Shown: piece by piece, positions 48,191 through 60,239 of the stretch
How the letters are laid out: each line of letters begins with the position of its first letter
Numbering within the stretch: position 1 is the first letter of the stretch
Origin: Epiperipatus broadwayi
Taxonomy: Eukaryota; Onychophora; Udeonychophora; Euonychophora; Peripatidae
Assembly: GCA_028023455.1 (NCBI GenBank)
Contig: JAQFVV010006215.1
Span: forward strand, 4,693,230-4,757,229
DNA: 64,000 nt
Direction: 5' to 3'
Notes under the pieces: generated by a model
Database searches by the model: none
What the model saw: the letters and a program-made list of their open reading frames with translations, nothing else
What the model was told of the DNA's origin: nothing
Position numbers and translations under genes: made by a program

Positions 48191-48467
48191 GTTGCTAGTA
48201 GGAAGGTTCTCGTGTGGACTGGAATACTACAAATAATATTAGGATTTTTAGGTAAATTTGGTGCTTTTATGATGACAATGCCACATCCTGTTATTGGCGG
48301 TATCTCAATAGTTGGTCTAAGCATGGTCTCATCTATAGGATTGTCTATGATTGAACATATTAATATGAAATCATCCAGAAATTTATGCGTTTTGGGAATG
48401 GCTCTATTTTTAGGAATCATGATACCTGAATGGTTTTCCAAACAACAACATATAGTGACAATGACAG
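48191..48467 (+). CDS. SLC23-type transporter, exon
   Basis: Acceptor CGTTTTAG ending 48190, donor ACAG|GTAACT at 48467/48468. It reads VASRKVLVWTGILQIILGF, GKFGAFMMTMPHPVIGGIS, GLSMVSSIGLSMIEHINMKS, SRNLCVLGMALFLGIMIPEW and SKQQHIVTMTG (Gly split). It aligns without gaps to the SLC23 text VGSRRV, GKF.ALFA.LPDPVLGG, LS.L.FIDLNSSRNLFVLGFSIFFGL.LP. NMKSSRN is the clearest hallmark. It carries two or three membrane segments. Together with the previous exon it completes the signature region ITK-VASRK. Confidence 0.96.
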
Positions 48468-49560
48468 GTAACTTGAATATTATCAGATTAATTAATTGTA
48501 TATATATATTTCACTATTTATGTAATTAATGATCTTTCAAGTGGCAAAGTTTGATAACAAAATAAATCAAGCAATCTATGACATAGCCATTTAAAAAATT
48601 GTATTTTTTTTATGTAGACGCATAACTTAAATTAATTTTATTCATTACTGTTATACATTTATGCGCTATTTAATTTTATATTATACAACTCTATTTATTT
48701 TTAATATGCAGTAGTAATAAATCACTGAAATTAGAAGCAAAAAATATTTAAAAAATTTTGAATTTAAGAAAATCAAACAACCATTTTATTATAATAAAGG
48801 ACAATTAAAAAAGAGAAAAATAGCAAACATGAATTTATCAAGTGATGTGAAATTGCCAAATAAATTTATTTTGCAAAATATTCATCATGACAGGTAAGTT
48901 GCAAAACGATAAAATATTCAAAGTAGATGGAACAAAAGTCTAATAATCTATCGAAAAAAAATGTGAATGATATTAAGGAAGATCCTAAAATTTAGTATGG
49001 TGAGATGACTTTTTTACTACTTTGAGATGACTTTTTTACTACTTCAATATAGCCATCACTCATTCTTTTAAAAGATCAAAAATCAGAATATAGCTGAAAG
49101 TTAGAAATGAAGGAATGTAAAAGCATAATCTTTATTACCTTGCAAGATTATCGGCATGCATGTGAAAAGAAATATAACTGATAAATGTAAGAATAAACGG
49201 GAAGCAAAAATAAAATGGCATTTTGAAAATATTCTCCAATCTATCCAGAATTGCTAAAAAGAAATTTGTACTTGAAGATTTTTTTTAATATAAATTTTTT
49301 AGCTATCTTTAATTTTAAGGATAAAGAAATTGCCACTAGGCACATATAGTTAACTTTATTGAATTTCAGGCTCTATAAAATTTTAATATTTCTTGTGGTT
49401 TTCAGGAATTTTCCAAGTGGAAATCTTTTTCTTTTAAAAGTGTATCCCCTTACTCTACTACTCAGCCAAAGGGGTATAAGTCATTCAATATTGAAGAGGC
49501 TTACAACAGTTTCAAAGATTCATCAATGGAATAAGTTGAGAAAAAAAAATCTTTGAAATT
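48468..49560 (+). other. AT-rich intron stretch
   Basis: No gene recognised. A short tandem duplication (GAGATGACTTTTTTACTACTT) lies at about 49002-49042. Confidence 0.5.
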
Positions 49561-51034
49561 CAAGATAACTCAACATCTAATTCCCAATAACCAACCACAC
49601 CATCCAGAGATGATACAGTCAAAGAGGAAATGACTCATTTTCAAAAGCACACACCAAAGGATCCCCAATCCAAATTTCAAGCCAAGCCTGTAGGAAGATT
49701 GTTGGAAATGTGGATTATCCAAGCTTGGGAAATAGCAATGGTAAATTTTTTTTAGTTCTCCTCATAATTCTACTATATCAAATAATCCTAACAGTAAATT
49801 TGTTAAAAATGGGAAAACTAACATAGTATCTTCCAATTTAAATGTTTCCTCTTCCAAAAATCAACCTAATGTACTAATTAATAACAAGCCTTCTTATGCT
49901 AACATTACACAGGTGGGCCTTAGTGAGCCTAATGTTACAACATGGGAAACTTTAAAAAACCACAAATTTTCCAACTTAATTAACAAAGAGGTGGAAGAGA
50001 ACTTTGCTTTCAATTCCAACAAGCCCAATCTTCTTAATTTAAATTTGGAGCAAAAAGATCTTGATTTGATAACAAATAAATTCAATAACACCATCTCCCC
50101 TCCCCCAATTACATAAATCCTTTCTCAATTTCTACAGTAAAAACACTACAATCTTAGCTGTTACCAACCCGTCATGTGATTTATATAAATTCTTAATCAA
50201 TGAACTTACCATAAAAAATTATGGAGGCTGATCACAATATTTTGCAACATCCTAATAATCGTTATGTAATAATAGAATTTAACAATCTCACTCAGAAAAA
50301 ATTTCAGAAAATTTTCAAATAGCTTGATGGGAAAATCATCTGCAACATCAACATGAATTGTCCCACAATTCTATCTGGCATAATCAATAACTGCTATCTT
50401 AAATTTAAAGAAAATGATTTGCGCAATTACTTAGGCCCTATGGTAAAGTCTCAAATTTTAGATACCAAATGATTAAGGGAGCAAATCTTCCAGTATACAT
50501 TAACACTGCCTCCTTTGAAGTCACCCTGAATAAAAAATCAAACCCCACTGACCTTCCTACTCTCTATTATGTGGAGACTTTCTCCACTTATCATCACTTC
50601 CTCCACAATGTTTCTTCTGCTGTCAGAGGATCCACTTGTTGAGGGACTGCCCAGCCAGAATTTGTTACAATTGTAAAAAGATTAAAAATGGAATGCATCA
50701 CTGTAACACTGTTTCAGTGGTGCCAGCCACAGATACATACATTACTAAGTCTGTCCTTGCAATGTCCAAAGAGGTGAAGAATACCCCTTACCTTCAATTG
50801 GCTCCAATCAATGAAGTTATGCCTAACCCTTTGCTATCTCATACTCACTCAATGAGTGCTGGCTCAATCTATGAAGAGGAAGGCAAAAAACTGAGCAATG
50901 CCTCCAAATCAACTGAGGGCAAAATTTTCTCTAATAAAGTAAACAGCCACACTGTTAGCTTTTTGAACACTGAATCCCCTGTCTCTTGGCAACCAGGGGG
51001 AAAACACAGGCCCATTACCAAGACTAATAGCTAA
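49561..51034 (+). pseudogene. Decayed LINE ORF1 (gag-like) with CCHC zinc knuckle
   Basis: Plus-strand coding-like region in several frames, with balanced composition unlike the AT-rich flanks. NNRYVIIEFNNLTQKKFQKI (about 50258-50317) is followed by DGKIICNINMNCPTILSGI and LKFKENDLRNYLGPMVKSQI. After a shift, CPARICYNCKKIKNGMHHC (50645-50704) shows a C..C....H...C knuckle, continuing as an open frame to 51034. With the endonuclease text right downstream it looks like ORF1 of a two-ORF non-LTR retrotransposon, an RNA-binding chaperone. Many frameshifts; not functional. Confidence 0.65.
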
Positions 51035-51409
51035 GAAAACAATCATGACTTGTCCAATAAGAATCCTGGTAAGCCATTTCAATCCCTTCATCCTACCAAT
51101 GATAACAAGTTACAGCTACTGATGGACTCTTACACTCATCCACTGATGGCTTGTGTTCTGGGGCATCAAAAGATAAGACCTCTGGCCAGCCTATGGATTC
51201 TCATGTAGCATGTACTGGAGTATCTTCCATGGAGGTCCTGTGATCCAGGGCATCAAGAAGGAAGGCCAGTAGCTGTCCTCCTAGCAGGACCATTAATTGC
51301 TGAGTCTGAAAATGCTTATCCACTAAAGGCTCATTTCTTAATCCTTAAAATTTCCACCACCTGTTCAATGAACAGAATTTGTAACTCTCAGATTCAATTA
51401 AGACCATAA

Positions 51410-51720
51410 GAAGCTCAAAATATCAGAAATGAATATCCAGGGTTTTAATTCCCTGAATAGAATAGATGCATTGACTACATGGTTCAAGCAATACTCCCCC
51501 ATATAGTGTGTCTCTCTGAGACCAAGTTGCACTAATTTTCAAGTTCCAAAATCCTGAACTTCCTTGGTAATCTTGGCTACTTCTGTCAGTGTCTCCTTTA
51601 TCCACAGCTGGTCTAGCAATCTTAATTTCTAATAGCAACCCATTTGAATCCTTCAAAATCAACTATATAAATCCACATATAATTATCATGACCTTATTCC
51701 AGAAGGCCTTCATTCTGAAC
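51410..51720 (+). pseudogene. N-terminal part of LINE AP-endonuclease (ORF2)
   Basis: Reads LKISEMNIQGFNSLNRIDAL, TTWFKQYSP, then after a one-base shift VCLSETKLH. This is the start of the APE-type endonuclease of a LINE, where N.(R/Q)G.N..., and SETKL carries the catalytic Glu. Weak text continues to about 51720, where a different repeat begins at 51735, so the rest of ORF2 is lost. Orientation and spacing fit the ORF1 remnant just upstream. Confidence 0.7.
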
Positions 51721-51734
51721 ATAATGTATTAGAT

Positions 51735-51850
51735 CCTAAGATCTAGATGCAATGCTCTCAGATCCAAGGCTTTTCATTGATGAAAGCCACAAGCTAGAAA
51801 CTATTCTGGGATATTGGATGAATAGGCACTAGATAGGCATTTTAAATAAT
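51735..51850 (-). repeat. Copy of the dispersed repeat seen at 20480-20600
   Basis: The reverse complement gives TGCCTA..CATCCAATATCCC and AGA.TAGTTTCT.GCTTGTGGC, then GGATCTGAGAGCA as at 20500-20595. It terminates the LINE remnant. Confidence 0.75.
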
Positions 51851-52012
51851 ATGTAATCTAAAACAAAGTAATTATTTAAAAGTAAACCATTATAACCAAG
51901 AAAAAAATAAGATAAATGTTTATATATGTTATATATTTTATTTTAAATGAATATTTATTGCTTCTAATAATAAAATTGACTTTTTTCTTTTTGTATTTCA
52001 ATATATTTATGT

Positions 52013-52100
52013 TTGGTATAGGTGGTGCAGTGATAGAATAGTAAACTTTGCATTCAAAGTTCATAGATTGGGATTAGATCTGACACTTCAATAAATGCTC
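52013..52100 (+). mobile_element. tRNA-like SINE remnant
   Basis: GTATAGGTGGTGCAGTGATAG resembles an A box with D-arm, followed by CTTTG..CAAAG and a weak B-box-like GGGATTAGATCTG 35 bases later. It is similar to the block near 44322. Too decayed for a tRNA gene. Confidence 0.35.
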
Positions 52101-52263
52101 AAGTTTTTGAGGAACTTTTTAGCATGCATATGCATATCTTTTATAAAATGGAACAATAGAAATATTAAATATGCATTGCACCGATATTTTTATGACAAAT
52201 TATATTATCTTTATATATAATACAAGGATATATTTTTATATTTCACAATTATCTTTATATCTA

Positions 52264-52269
52264 AAACTA

Positions 52270-52297
<28 letters not shown>
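52264..52297. repeat. (TA)n microsatellite
   Basis: Directly visible dinucleotide run. Confidence 0.9.
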
Positions 52298-52300
<3 letters not shown>

Positions 52301-52439
52301 AGCCGTGATATATGCTGCATCAATATACATGACTTCAGTTATATTCTATTTAAAAAATGTACATAAACCAAAAACATAATCAAATAATAAAAACATTGAA
52401 ATTTAAAAACTTATTAAATATCACAAATCATGTTATGGC

Positions 52440-52790
52440 AGCACACTTTTCTTGATCTTGATTTAGTTTGCCCTCATGGCCATTTTAAAATCTAAAAACC
52501 AAAGTGCTGGAATTTGTGGGGAGGGGGAGGATGGTTTGGCCAATATGAAGTATCGGCCAAAAATTGCACAAGTCTGATCAAACTAAGCTTATAATTTTCA
52601 AATACTAAAACATGTGAAATAAAGAATATTATTTTTACTAGCTTATAATTTCTAAAATATGAATTTAAAGTACTTTTATTCAATATTTATGCCATTTATT
52701 GGTTGGAGGTGTCAGTGGTGTTTTTGGCTGGTCTTTAGATTTCAAAATGGCCATGAGCACAAACTAAATCAACACCCTTTTTTTCTTGTT
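52440..52790. repeat. Element with inverted repeats of about 45 bp
   Basis: TTGATTTAGTTTGCCCTCATGGCCATTTTAAAATCTAAA (52460-52498) is complemented by TTTAGATTTCAAAATGGCCATGAGCACAAACTAAATCAA (52735-52773). The interior is about 235 bp without a real ORF. Probably a non-autonomous DNA transposon. Confidence 0.75.
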
Positions 52791-53167
52791 AAATGTAGCA
52801 TTCTCAAATATCAAATATAAACTACTTAATCAAGTTTTCTATGCAATTTAAATATAATTCAATATCATAATTGTAAGTGAATGTAAATAAACAAAAAAAT
52901 TTAAAATAAAAATATTTAACAATTTTCTAATATGGCAGCAGGTAATTTTCCATCTCAAAGTGCCACTCATGATGACATTTAGAAAACAAAACATAAAAAT
53001 TCATAAATTTAATACATTTTATAATATAGCAATAGCTACTTTTTTGTCTTGGAGCACTATAAATGAGCAATTTTATTAATAACATTTCTTTGGCTTATGC
53101 TGAAAGCTTCATTTTATTATTGTTTGAATTTGGTTTACACTATTTGGCATAAACTTGAAATTAAACA

Positions 53168-53965
53168 TAGCTCAATGTATATGTAAACAAAGGGAGTAAA
53201 TTACCTTCCTCCAGGCTATGACTTAAAAACATTCTAAATGTTGAACAAAAAATCAAGAATAGAATGAATCCATCTATTCTTGGTAGCTCTGATGATTATA
53301 AGCATACCTTTATCAATGTTCTTGGTAATTCAGAATGAAATTAATTTATCAACCTGATGGAATATGGCACTTAAGAGTTATTAAACTCATAATTGTTTAT
53401 ACAAGGCTGGAGGCAGCATCTCAACATTAGCACCTTGATTGTAATAATTAAACAAGATTTAATATGAAAACTTTAAATTAAATACAGCTCAATGCATATG
53501 TAAACAAAGGGAGTAAATAACCCTGTCCCAGGCTATGACTTAAAAACAATCTAAAAGTTGAACAAAGGATCAAAAATAGAATGAATCCGCATATTCATTA
53601 GAGGTTTGATATTTATAAGCACACCTTAGTCATGGTCTGTAAGAGGATGATTTACTCATTTTGTTTATGTATACATTAAGCCATGTTTAATTTAATGTTT
53701 ACATATTAAATCTTATAATTTCATTCTGAATTACAAGCAATGTTGACAAAGATATGCTTATAAATATCAGAGCTAGCAAGAATATGTCGATTCATTCTAT
53801 TCTTTTTTTTCATATGTCATAGCATCGGCCGGGACGTGAACCCACAACCGTCTGCACCCAACTACTTGCTTGCAAGGCAGCTGCGATGACCTCTCAGCTA
53901 ACAATTTTGTTCAGCATTTAGAGTGATTTTAAGTCATAGCTTGGGGGAGGGTGATTTAGTATTTA
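53168..53965. repeat. Two direct copies and one inverted copy of a repeat
   Basis: Copies at 53168-53345 and 53481-53640 share GTAAACAAAGGGAGTAAAT, CAGGCTATGACTTAAAAAC and ATAGAATGAATCC. The inverse copy runs from about 53715 to 53960 and is split by the SINE at 53803-53906. Confidence 0.85.
53803..53906 (-). mobile_element. Short tRNA-derived SINE inserted in an older repeat
   Basis: On the minus strand TTAGCTGAGAGGTCA (A box, one mismatch) begins the unit, followed by CTTGCAAGCAAG in the anticodon region and GGTTCACGTCCCGGCC (B box with two changes). It then ends GATGCTATGACATATGAAAAAAAA with an A tail (the T run at 53802-53811). The same text, with a deletion, occurs at 27806-27860. It interrupts the inverted repeat exactly where the other copies are continuous (GTTGAACAAA..ATCAAGAATAG), so it came later. 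GC is much higher than the host. Confidence 0.7.
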
Positions 53966-55524
53966 ACATAATAAAATATTGGCTAAGCATAATCCTAAAT
54001 GTTTTGCAAAATTGAAAAACATTTGTAAAGTTGATATGGACTTAAAATAATAAAATAATTATAGACTACCACTACATAGGGGCAATAAGTTATTGAAGAA
54101 TATTGCCCAGAAAGTACTTAATTGTGATGAAATTTGGAATTTTGCTATTCATTTTATTTAAAATACAGAAAGATATGGTACTTTGTGGATGAATGCAAAT
54201 GAATAAACTCACACACACAGTAAAAACATACACACTAAATATATAAGTAAATTTACTCTTTAAATTTATTATTAATAACTATATTAATGTTATTTAATTT
54301 TGTTTATATTATAATTTTACTTTATATATATATGCATTCTATACATATAAAAAAAGCATATCTTTATATATATATATATATGTGTGTGTGTGTATGTGTT
54401 TGTTGGAAAGTGCTGTACCCTTGCAGCTGTTATATATAATATACAATCTGCATGAGGGGTTCAAAATAAAATATAGCAGCTATTATAGTTTCACTATATA
54501 ATCATATATAAAAAATATAATGTTTGATAAGAGTATCAATGCATTTTAAAGGTCCTTATTGGTTTATTTCCTTTTATAGATTTTATATCTATATATGTAT
54601 AAGTGGTTTCATTTTTAGTTTAAAGATTAAGTCTGATAGAAATACTATTGGTACATAATGCACTTTCAATTTACATTTGTCAGTTTTAATTGGTTGTTTG
54701 CCAAATTACTTAATTGTTGAAATTTATCTAAATAAATACATGGAAATTTCTATTATATTTTCAAGCTTTATATATATATACCCAGATGTGATAATCTCTA
54801 CCAGTGCAAAATTAGAGAAGCCATTGAGATAATTAAAAGGCCAGATTGTATCAATAAGTAAGATGATACATGCAAACTTCCTCCTATTTGGAAAGATTTT
54901 TTTAGAAAAACATTCTTAATTTCACATTTTTGCTATTGGTGGAACTTTAATGTTTTTTTTTTTCAAATCAGTGATTGTAGCGCCTCTATAACCATCTTTC
55001 TATCCTTTATCACCTAGTAGATGACTTGTGTGATCAAGTCGAAATGTTGGATTTTAATATTTAAATTTTTTAACATTGATGAACCTGCAAAATATGTCTT
55101 TCATATATATATAATAGTTGCATTTGGTATTATTGTGTTGAAGCAAAGTTAAGAATTAATATTTATTACAGATATTCCTTACTTTAGATTTTTCAAATCA
55201 AATGCTTTTGCACATGCACGCACACACCCAACAATTTTTAATGAACTACCATTTCTCTCACACTAATTGCAAGCTATTGCTTTGCTTCTACTTCAATGAC
55301 GTTTTTAATGTTTTATATTTATATTTGCACTTTTCTACTTCTGTTATTTAAAATGATAATTTCTTTTTCATATTAAAATTTCCTTCATTTCAACTTCTTT
55401 ACATACAGGTCATCTTTATGGTTTTCATTGTATACATTCTTGTTTAAAAAATTTTGATGGATAATTTACCAAAAACAATACTAGGGATTTTAGATAATGA
55501 TTTAAAGTTGAATTAATGTACTTG

Positions 55525-55528
<4 letters not shown>
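53966..55528 (+). other. AT-rich intron stretch with small microsatellites
   Basis: Short (TA)n(GT)n run at about 54365-54398. A hairpin followed by GAAA (GACTTG/CAAGTC at 55023-55040) is noted in the findings. No gene. Confidence 0.5.

Positions 55529-55607
<79 letters not shown>
55529..55607. repeat. (TA)n microsatellite, about 39 units
   Basis: Directly visible. The Ile/Tyr reading frame through it is an artefact. Confidence 0.95.
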
Positions 55608-55610
<3 letters not shown>

Positions 55611-56133
55611 ATTTATGTAAATTTGTTTTTGTTTGTAGGCATAACAAAGTGGTTTTTTCTTTATAATCTAGAGCTGAGTGCTCTTTTGGTGAAGCTCACC
55701 ATAATCAATTGATTTGTGATGATTGAAAATGCACTCACCTTTAAGTTATAAAAAACAAAGAAAACACTTTGTTACACATATAAACAAAGGTATGCAAATT
55801 TGAATTATAATACAAAGGAAGAGGAAATCAATATTATGTGTGTGACTAATGGCACACTGAAAATGATCTATGTTCAATAGATCAAAACCTAAAAATAATA
55901 ATATATTTCACTGAATATTTATTAAAGAAACAATGAAAGCACATCTATAAAAGAAATATAACATTAACAACACTTGAAATAGAGGTAAATCCATAGATTT
56001 CAGAAATGAAAGAAAAAATAAGATTCTGATAAAATTATTGACAAATAATATGCATGTGTATGTTTGTGAATATAGGCTTGAAGCCATTATATATATTTTA
56101 TGACATTAAAATGATATTAAGAATATATTTTAG
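55608..56133 (+). other. Intron stretch before the last exon found
   Basis: AT-rich; no gene or repeat that I can support. Confidence 0.5.
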
Positions 56134-56229
56134 GTAATTCTGATTTTGATACAATAGTCCAAATGCTTCTTGCAATGCCGCTGTTTGTGTCTGGTTCTGT
56201 TGCATTCATTTTAGATAATTCTCTTCCAG
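56134..56229 (+). CDS. SLC23-type transporter, exon (last membrane segment found)
   Basis: Acceptor TTTTAG ending 56133, donor CCAG|GTAAGT at 56229/56230. With the split Gly it reads GNSDFDTIVQMLLAMPLF, VSGSVAFILDNSLPG. This matches the SLC23 segment TGI..LDQVL.VLLTT.MFVGG.VAFILDNT(I/V)PG. FILDN.(L/I/V)PG is the hallmark end of the membrane core; the next exon should begin with TxEERG. No such exon was found up to 64000, so the following intron is at least 7.7 kb. Confidence 0.95.
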
Positions 56230-56403
56230 GTAAGTTTGTATTTTGGTTTTGTTGTGACTAAAATCTTGATTTGTCTATTTATATATATATATATATATAT
56301 ATAATGTGTGTGTGTGTGAATATTTGCATTCATAGTCTGAATTTAAACAGATTTTAGAAATTACTGTGCAGTAGTTCATAGTGGAATAATTTATTGTTTA
56401 TAC

Positions 56404-56701
56404 CAATAGTAGTCAACCTGGTCCTTATACCGCCCAGTTTCCAGCCTTCATGGTGGGTGATAGGGGTTTTGTCCTACACTGAAGCACTTTTTTTTTTTAA
56501 TTTAATTGACTTTTTTAAAAAAAATTCATAGAGATTTATATGCTTTAGCTTGCTGTAACTCTGTTTTATAAATTTTATAAAGTAAAGTTACTTCCCTACT
56601 TTATAAATCACCATTACTGTGGAACCGTGGGCGGTTAGAAAATTTTACTACTAACAGAGATACAAAAGTGGGCGGTTGATATAAAAAGGTTGACTACCCT
56701 G
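56404..56701. mobile_element. hAT-like MITE, 298 bp
   Basis: Terminal inverted repeats are CAATAGTAGTCAACCTGG and CAGGGTAGTCAACCTTTT (reverse strand), each followed by an A/T stretch and an ACCGCCCA motif. The flanks are GTTTATAC (56396-56403) and GTCTATAC (56702-56709), an 8-bp duplication with one mismatch, as hAT transposases make. No ORF. Inserted 175 bp after a transporter exon. Confidence 0.85.
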
Positions 56702-56709
56702 GTCTATAC

Positions 56710-58324
56710 AATGCAGATCAGGTTGTTGCAAATTTTTAAAACAAATCTGATCTATTAGTATAGAAATTTCTCATCAGAAGTGATTGGCTCAGATTTAATG
56801 AAATCTTATTTATCTCTTTCAGAAATAATGTTATCTTAAGGGATGTTGTAATAATATTTTAAGTATAGCAAGGGTGTATGCATTTTATAATCTCATAAAT
56901 CTTCTTTTTTATTATTATTAATACTTTGATGAATCATTAATAAAAAAACAAAGTCGATACTCAACCTCTAAAATGTCTCTACTTGTTATTTATCTTTATA
57001 ACATAGTAAAATTATTGATAGGAATCTGGGAAAGATACTAAATAAGAGATATTCATAATTACTTAATCTTTTTTGTTATCTTCAGCAATTATTTTACTAA
57101 ATGAACTAAAAAGGAAATAAAAATAATATACCTATTTGTTGATGACTTTTTTTTTCTATAATATAACGAAATGAAATGAATAAATATACCATAAAATGCA
57201 CACATTTTTATTCTTTTACAAATTATTGTAATAGCTTTCACTAACATATAGCAGAGATCAAAATCTTTTTAAAGACAAAAACTATAAAAGACATTTTTCT
57301 ATAGAGGACTTTAATATAGTATTTTTCAAAACCTGATTTAAACTCAACTTTCAACCTTGAAAGTAATATATACACAAACGTAAAAAATTCTAAAAGTAAA
57401 AACAATTTATATATTCTTTAATATATCTATTTCATATCGGACTCTTTATAAGTCATATTAATAAACTTTCAAATAATGCCTTCTCAAATCAATTGCTAAT
57501 TATATGAAAAAAATCCATTTTTATTCAGTCACCACTATCTTATATGGACAGCATACTATTAATTAGTATTTATGAGGTCAAATGTTATATTAGTTGATTT
57601 AATCAACATTTTGAAAAAAAATCAATACTAATATAATGTTTCACTCTTATGCAATATCAGTTAGTTAGTCTTCTATCCATATCTTGTTAATGGATTGATA
57701 TGAAGATGGATTATTTGTAAGGTAATCAAAATAATTTCTAGAAAGTCTTATTTAAAAAAAAGGTCTACTCATATGAAGATTATTCCTTCAAAACTATTAT
57801 TATATATTCCTGCTGCTATGTGATTAACAGCCATTGCTTCTTTATAGGATTGATAAAATTAATAAAAGTAATATAACTAAAAATATATTTAACTTTATTA
57901 CGGTTTTTCAGTATAAATAAATAAATGTTTTTGTTTGACTTTCTGTTATATATATAGTACAGTATCTGGATTCATCCATGTATAGTTAATAGTACTATTA
58001 TACTGTCATTTTGATTGGATCTCATTTACCATCAACAGGGTAACTAATGTTATTTTTCAAAAATAATACAGAGATTTCTGCAAGCAACAACATGTATAAA
58101 AAGGTGAAAAGTTCAACCAATAAAAACAAAAGTGAAACTAGGAAGATGTTGACAATTTAGATTAAAAAATAATATAAAATCAATATAATAAAATTTAGTC
58201 AGAATACTTGTAAATTTTATATAATTTTTCACACCTATTTTCACCACTAGCTTTCATATTTGATGAATTTCTATTTTTGCTTTTATTGGTTGAATCTTTT
58301 ATTTCACCATATGTGATGTTATTT
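56710..58324 (+). other. AT-rich stretch
   Basis: No gene or clear repeat that I can support. The missing final transporter exon was looked for here and not seen. Confidence 0.5.
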
Positions 58325-58415
58325 AAACAGGCAAAACTCACTATACGTATTGTCACTCACTGCAAGCTAGAGTAATCAATGGTGATCATGTATTGTTATT
58401 TGCAGTATCTCCACA
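58325..58415 (+). repeat. Fragment of the CAAAACTC repeat family
   Basis: AACAGGCAAAACTCACTATACG and AGAGTAATCAATGGTGATCATGT match the two ends of the element at 60320-60494 and the copy at 20415-20620, with an internal deletion. Confidence 0.65.
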
Positions 58416-58854
58416 ACAGTTTTTTTTTAATAATATTTGTTACTCAGTTGATGAAGCTGTGATCCAATAGAAATGTCAATACAATATTCATAGATGAATT
58501 GGAAATATAATTTTTATATCTAATGACTATTAAAATCGTCATTTTAACATCTACATGTATTGATAAAAATAATCATCCAAAATAAAAGAATTGATGAAAA
58601 TAATTTAATTAATATTTTGGCAGTGGATTGTCTTTTGATAAGCATTGATACAGACTATAATTAAATGTATATAACAAAATTATTTTAATTAAAATAATAT
58701 GCTTCTACATTGGATTTATATCAAAAGTAGTGGTATAAAAAAATATAATGAAATAATTAATTATTTTGTAGAAAAGTGTTCTATCATATATTATAAAAAC
58801 ATAGAAAATATTTTCACGTGATAATGTTTCTAAAAAATTAATATTATAAAAAAG

Positions 58855-59170
58855 AAGCAATATGAAATTATTGTCAAATGGACTCCATAAGCTGTGTATA
58901 ATGTTGCATGCCCTCACAATGGATGCAAAGCCTCATACAACAGTGAGACCAGAATCTATAGCTACTAGGTTGGCACATCATAAATATAAATATAATAAGT
59001 TGCATACTGACCTGGAATGGACTTCAGTTTTTGCACAACATCAAAAAGTATCCAGACATAAGTTCAAACCTGCCTCTGCAAAATTGGTTTGTACTGAGAG
59101 GCGCAATGTTAAACATAAGGTAAAGAAAGCTTACTTCATAGCAGAACTCCTTTGCCATTAATTGCAAAGA
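58855..59170 (+). pseudogene. GIY-YIG endonuclease fragment (Penelope-like, third lineage)
   Basis: One frame reads VYNVACPHNGCKASYNSET (58896-58952). The next frame continues SIATRLAHHKYKYNKLHTDL and VSRHKFKPA..KVKKAYFIAELL to 59161. The pattern (I/V)Y.V.CP..GC.A.Y..ET..SLATRL..H is a GIY-YIG nuclease with the Cys pair found in retroelements. A frameshift sits between the Y..ET and the Arg of ATRL. Only this end of the element is visible. Confidence 0.6.
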
Positions 59171-60239
59171 ATCATGTTTTGCTATATCCAAAAGATGAGC
59201 TAATTGACTCATTTGCATAAAATTTGCATATTTTACATATATAATGATTTCAATGAGTGAGTCATAACAGGCTATAATTATGAGAAATACACTTTCTCGA
59301 AAGCGCTTAGCCATTTTAATTTGTTTTCTACAATTAATTTGTTAATTTATACATCTTTATGTGTTAGCGCAACTTTATTATTATTATAATATTAAGAAAA
59401 TAAAAAAATAGATTAGACAAAAAAAATATTAAAATAATAAAACAATATTTTTATAAAAATTTTAAAAACTATAAATTATTGTTTCATTCATTATAAACTA
59501 AATAAAATAATTACAACATTAAATAAAAATATATGCCAAAAATAGAAAATAAAGTTTATATTAAAAAAAGCCCAATCTAAATAAATCATTAAATAATAAC
59601 ACTGAAAATAATTATTTAGACAATTTAAATAGAATGTTTGATTATAAAAATAAAATACAAATGTTTAATATATTGGATCAACAAAAAATAAATTAATAAT
59701 GAGTCTTAAATAACATTTACAAGATAATATTTGTAGTTATACAAGAAAATGTTTCCACCCTTTAGTTAAAATTATTAAATGTTTTTACAAATTCAAATTT
59801 TATTTGTACTTTTCTAAATTATTAATAATACAAGTGTTAGTATTGAACCCAATATCTTGAATGGCATTATTTTGTTCTTTTCATTAAATAAGGTTAACCT
59901 GACCAATGACATCTAGCATATGAATTGAACTTGTGACCTTTTCATTCATGAATACTGAATTTAAAGTGAGCTTATAAACAACTAGATTATTCTGTCAAAA
60001 GCAAAAGTGATTAGAAATTTTACATCTTTGTCTATGAGGGTTCTCCTGATTTCTCCATTTTTAATTTGAGGGCAAGATTAAAGAATAGATTTCAGACAAT
60101 ATAGATATTGTTATCAGGTTATTTATTATTATTGTGGGATCATTAAATTTTCTTCTTTTACTTTTTCCTCTCTGTCTTAAATTTAAAACAAAAAAAAAAT
60201 GGAAAAATCAAGAGAACACTTTTAGGTAAATATATAAAA
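59171..60239 (+). other. Very AT-rich stretch
   Basis: No gene or clear repeat that I can support. Confidence 0.5.

Noticed and set aside
55425-55610. Ile/Tyr repeat ORF on the minus strand
   Set aside because: Reading of a (TA)n run.
58440-58500. GTTGATGA...GAAATGTC resembling a hammerhead
   Set aside because: The segment between the two boxes does not form stem II and stem I is absent.
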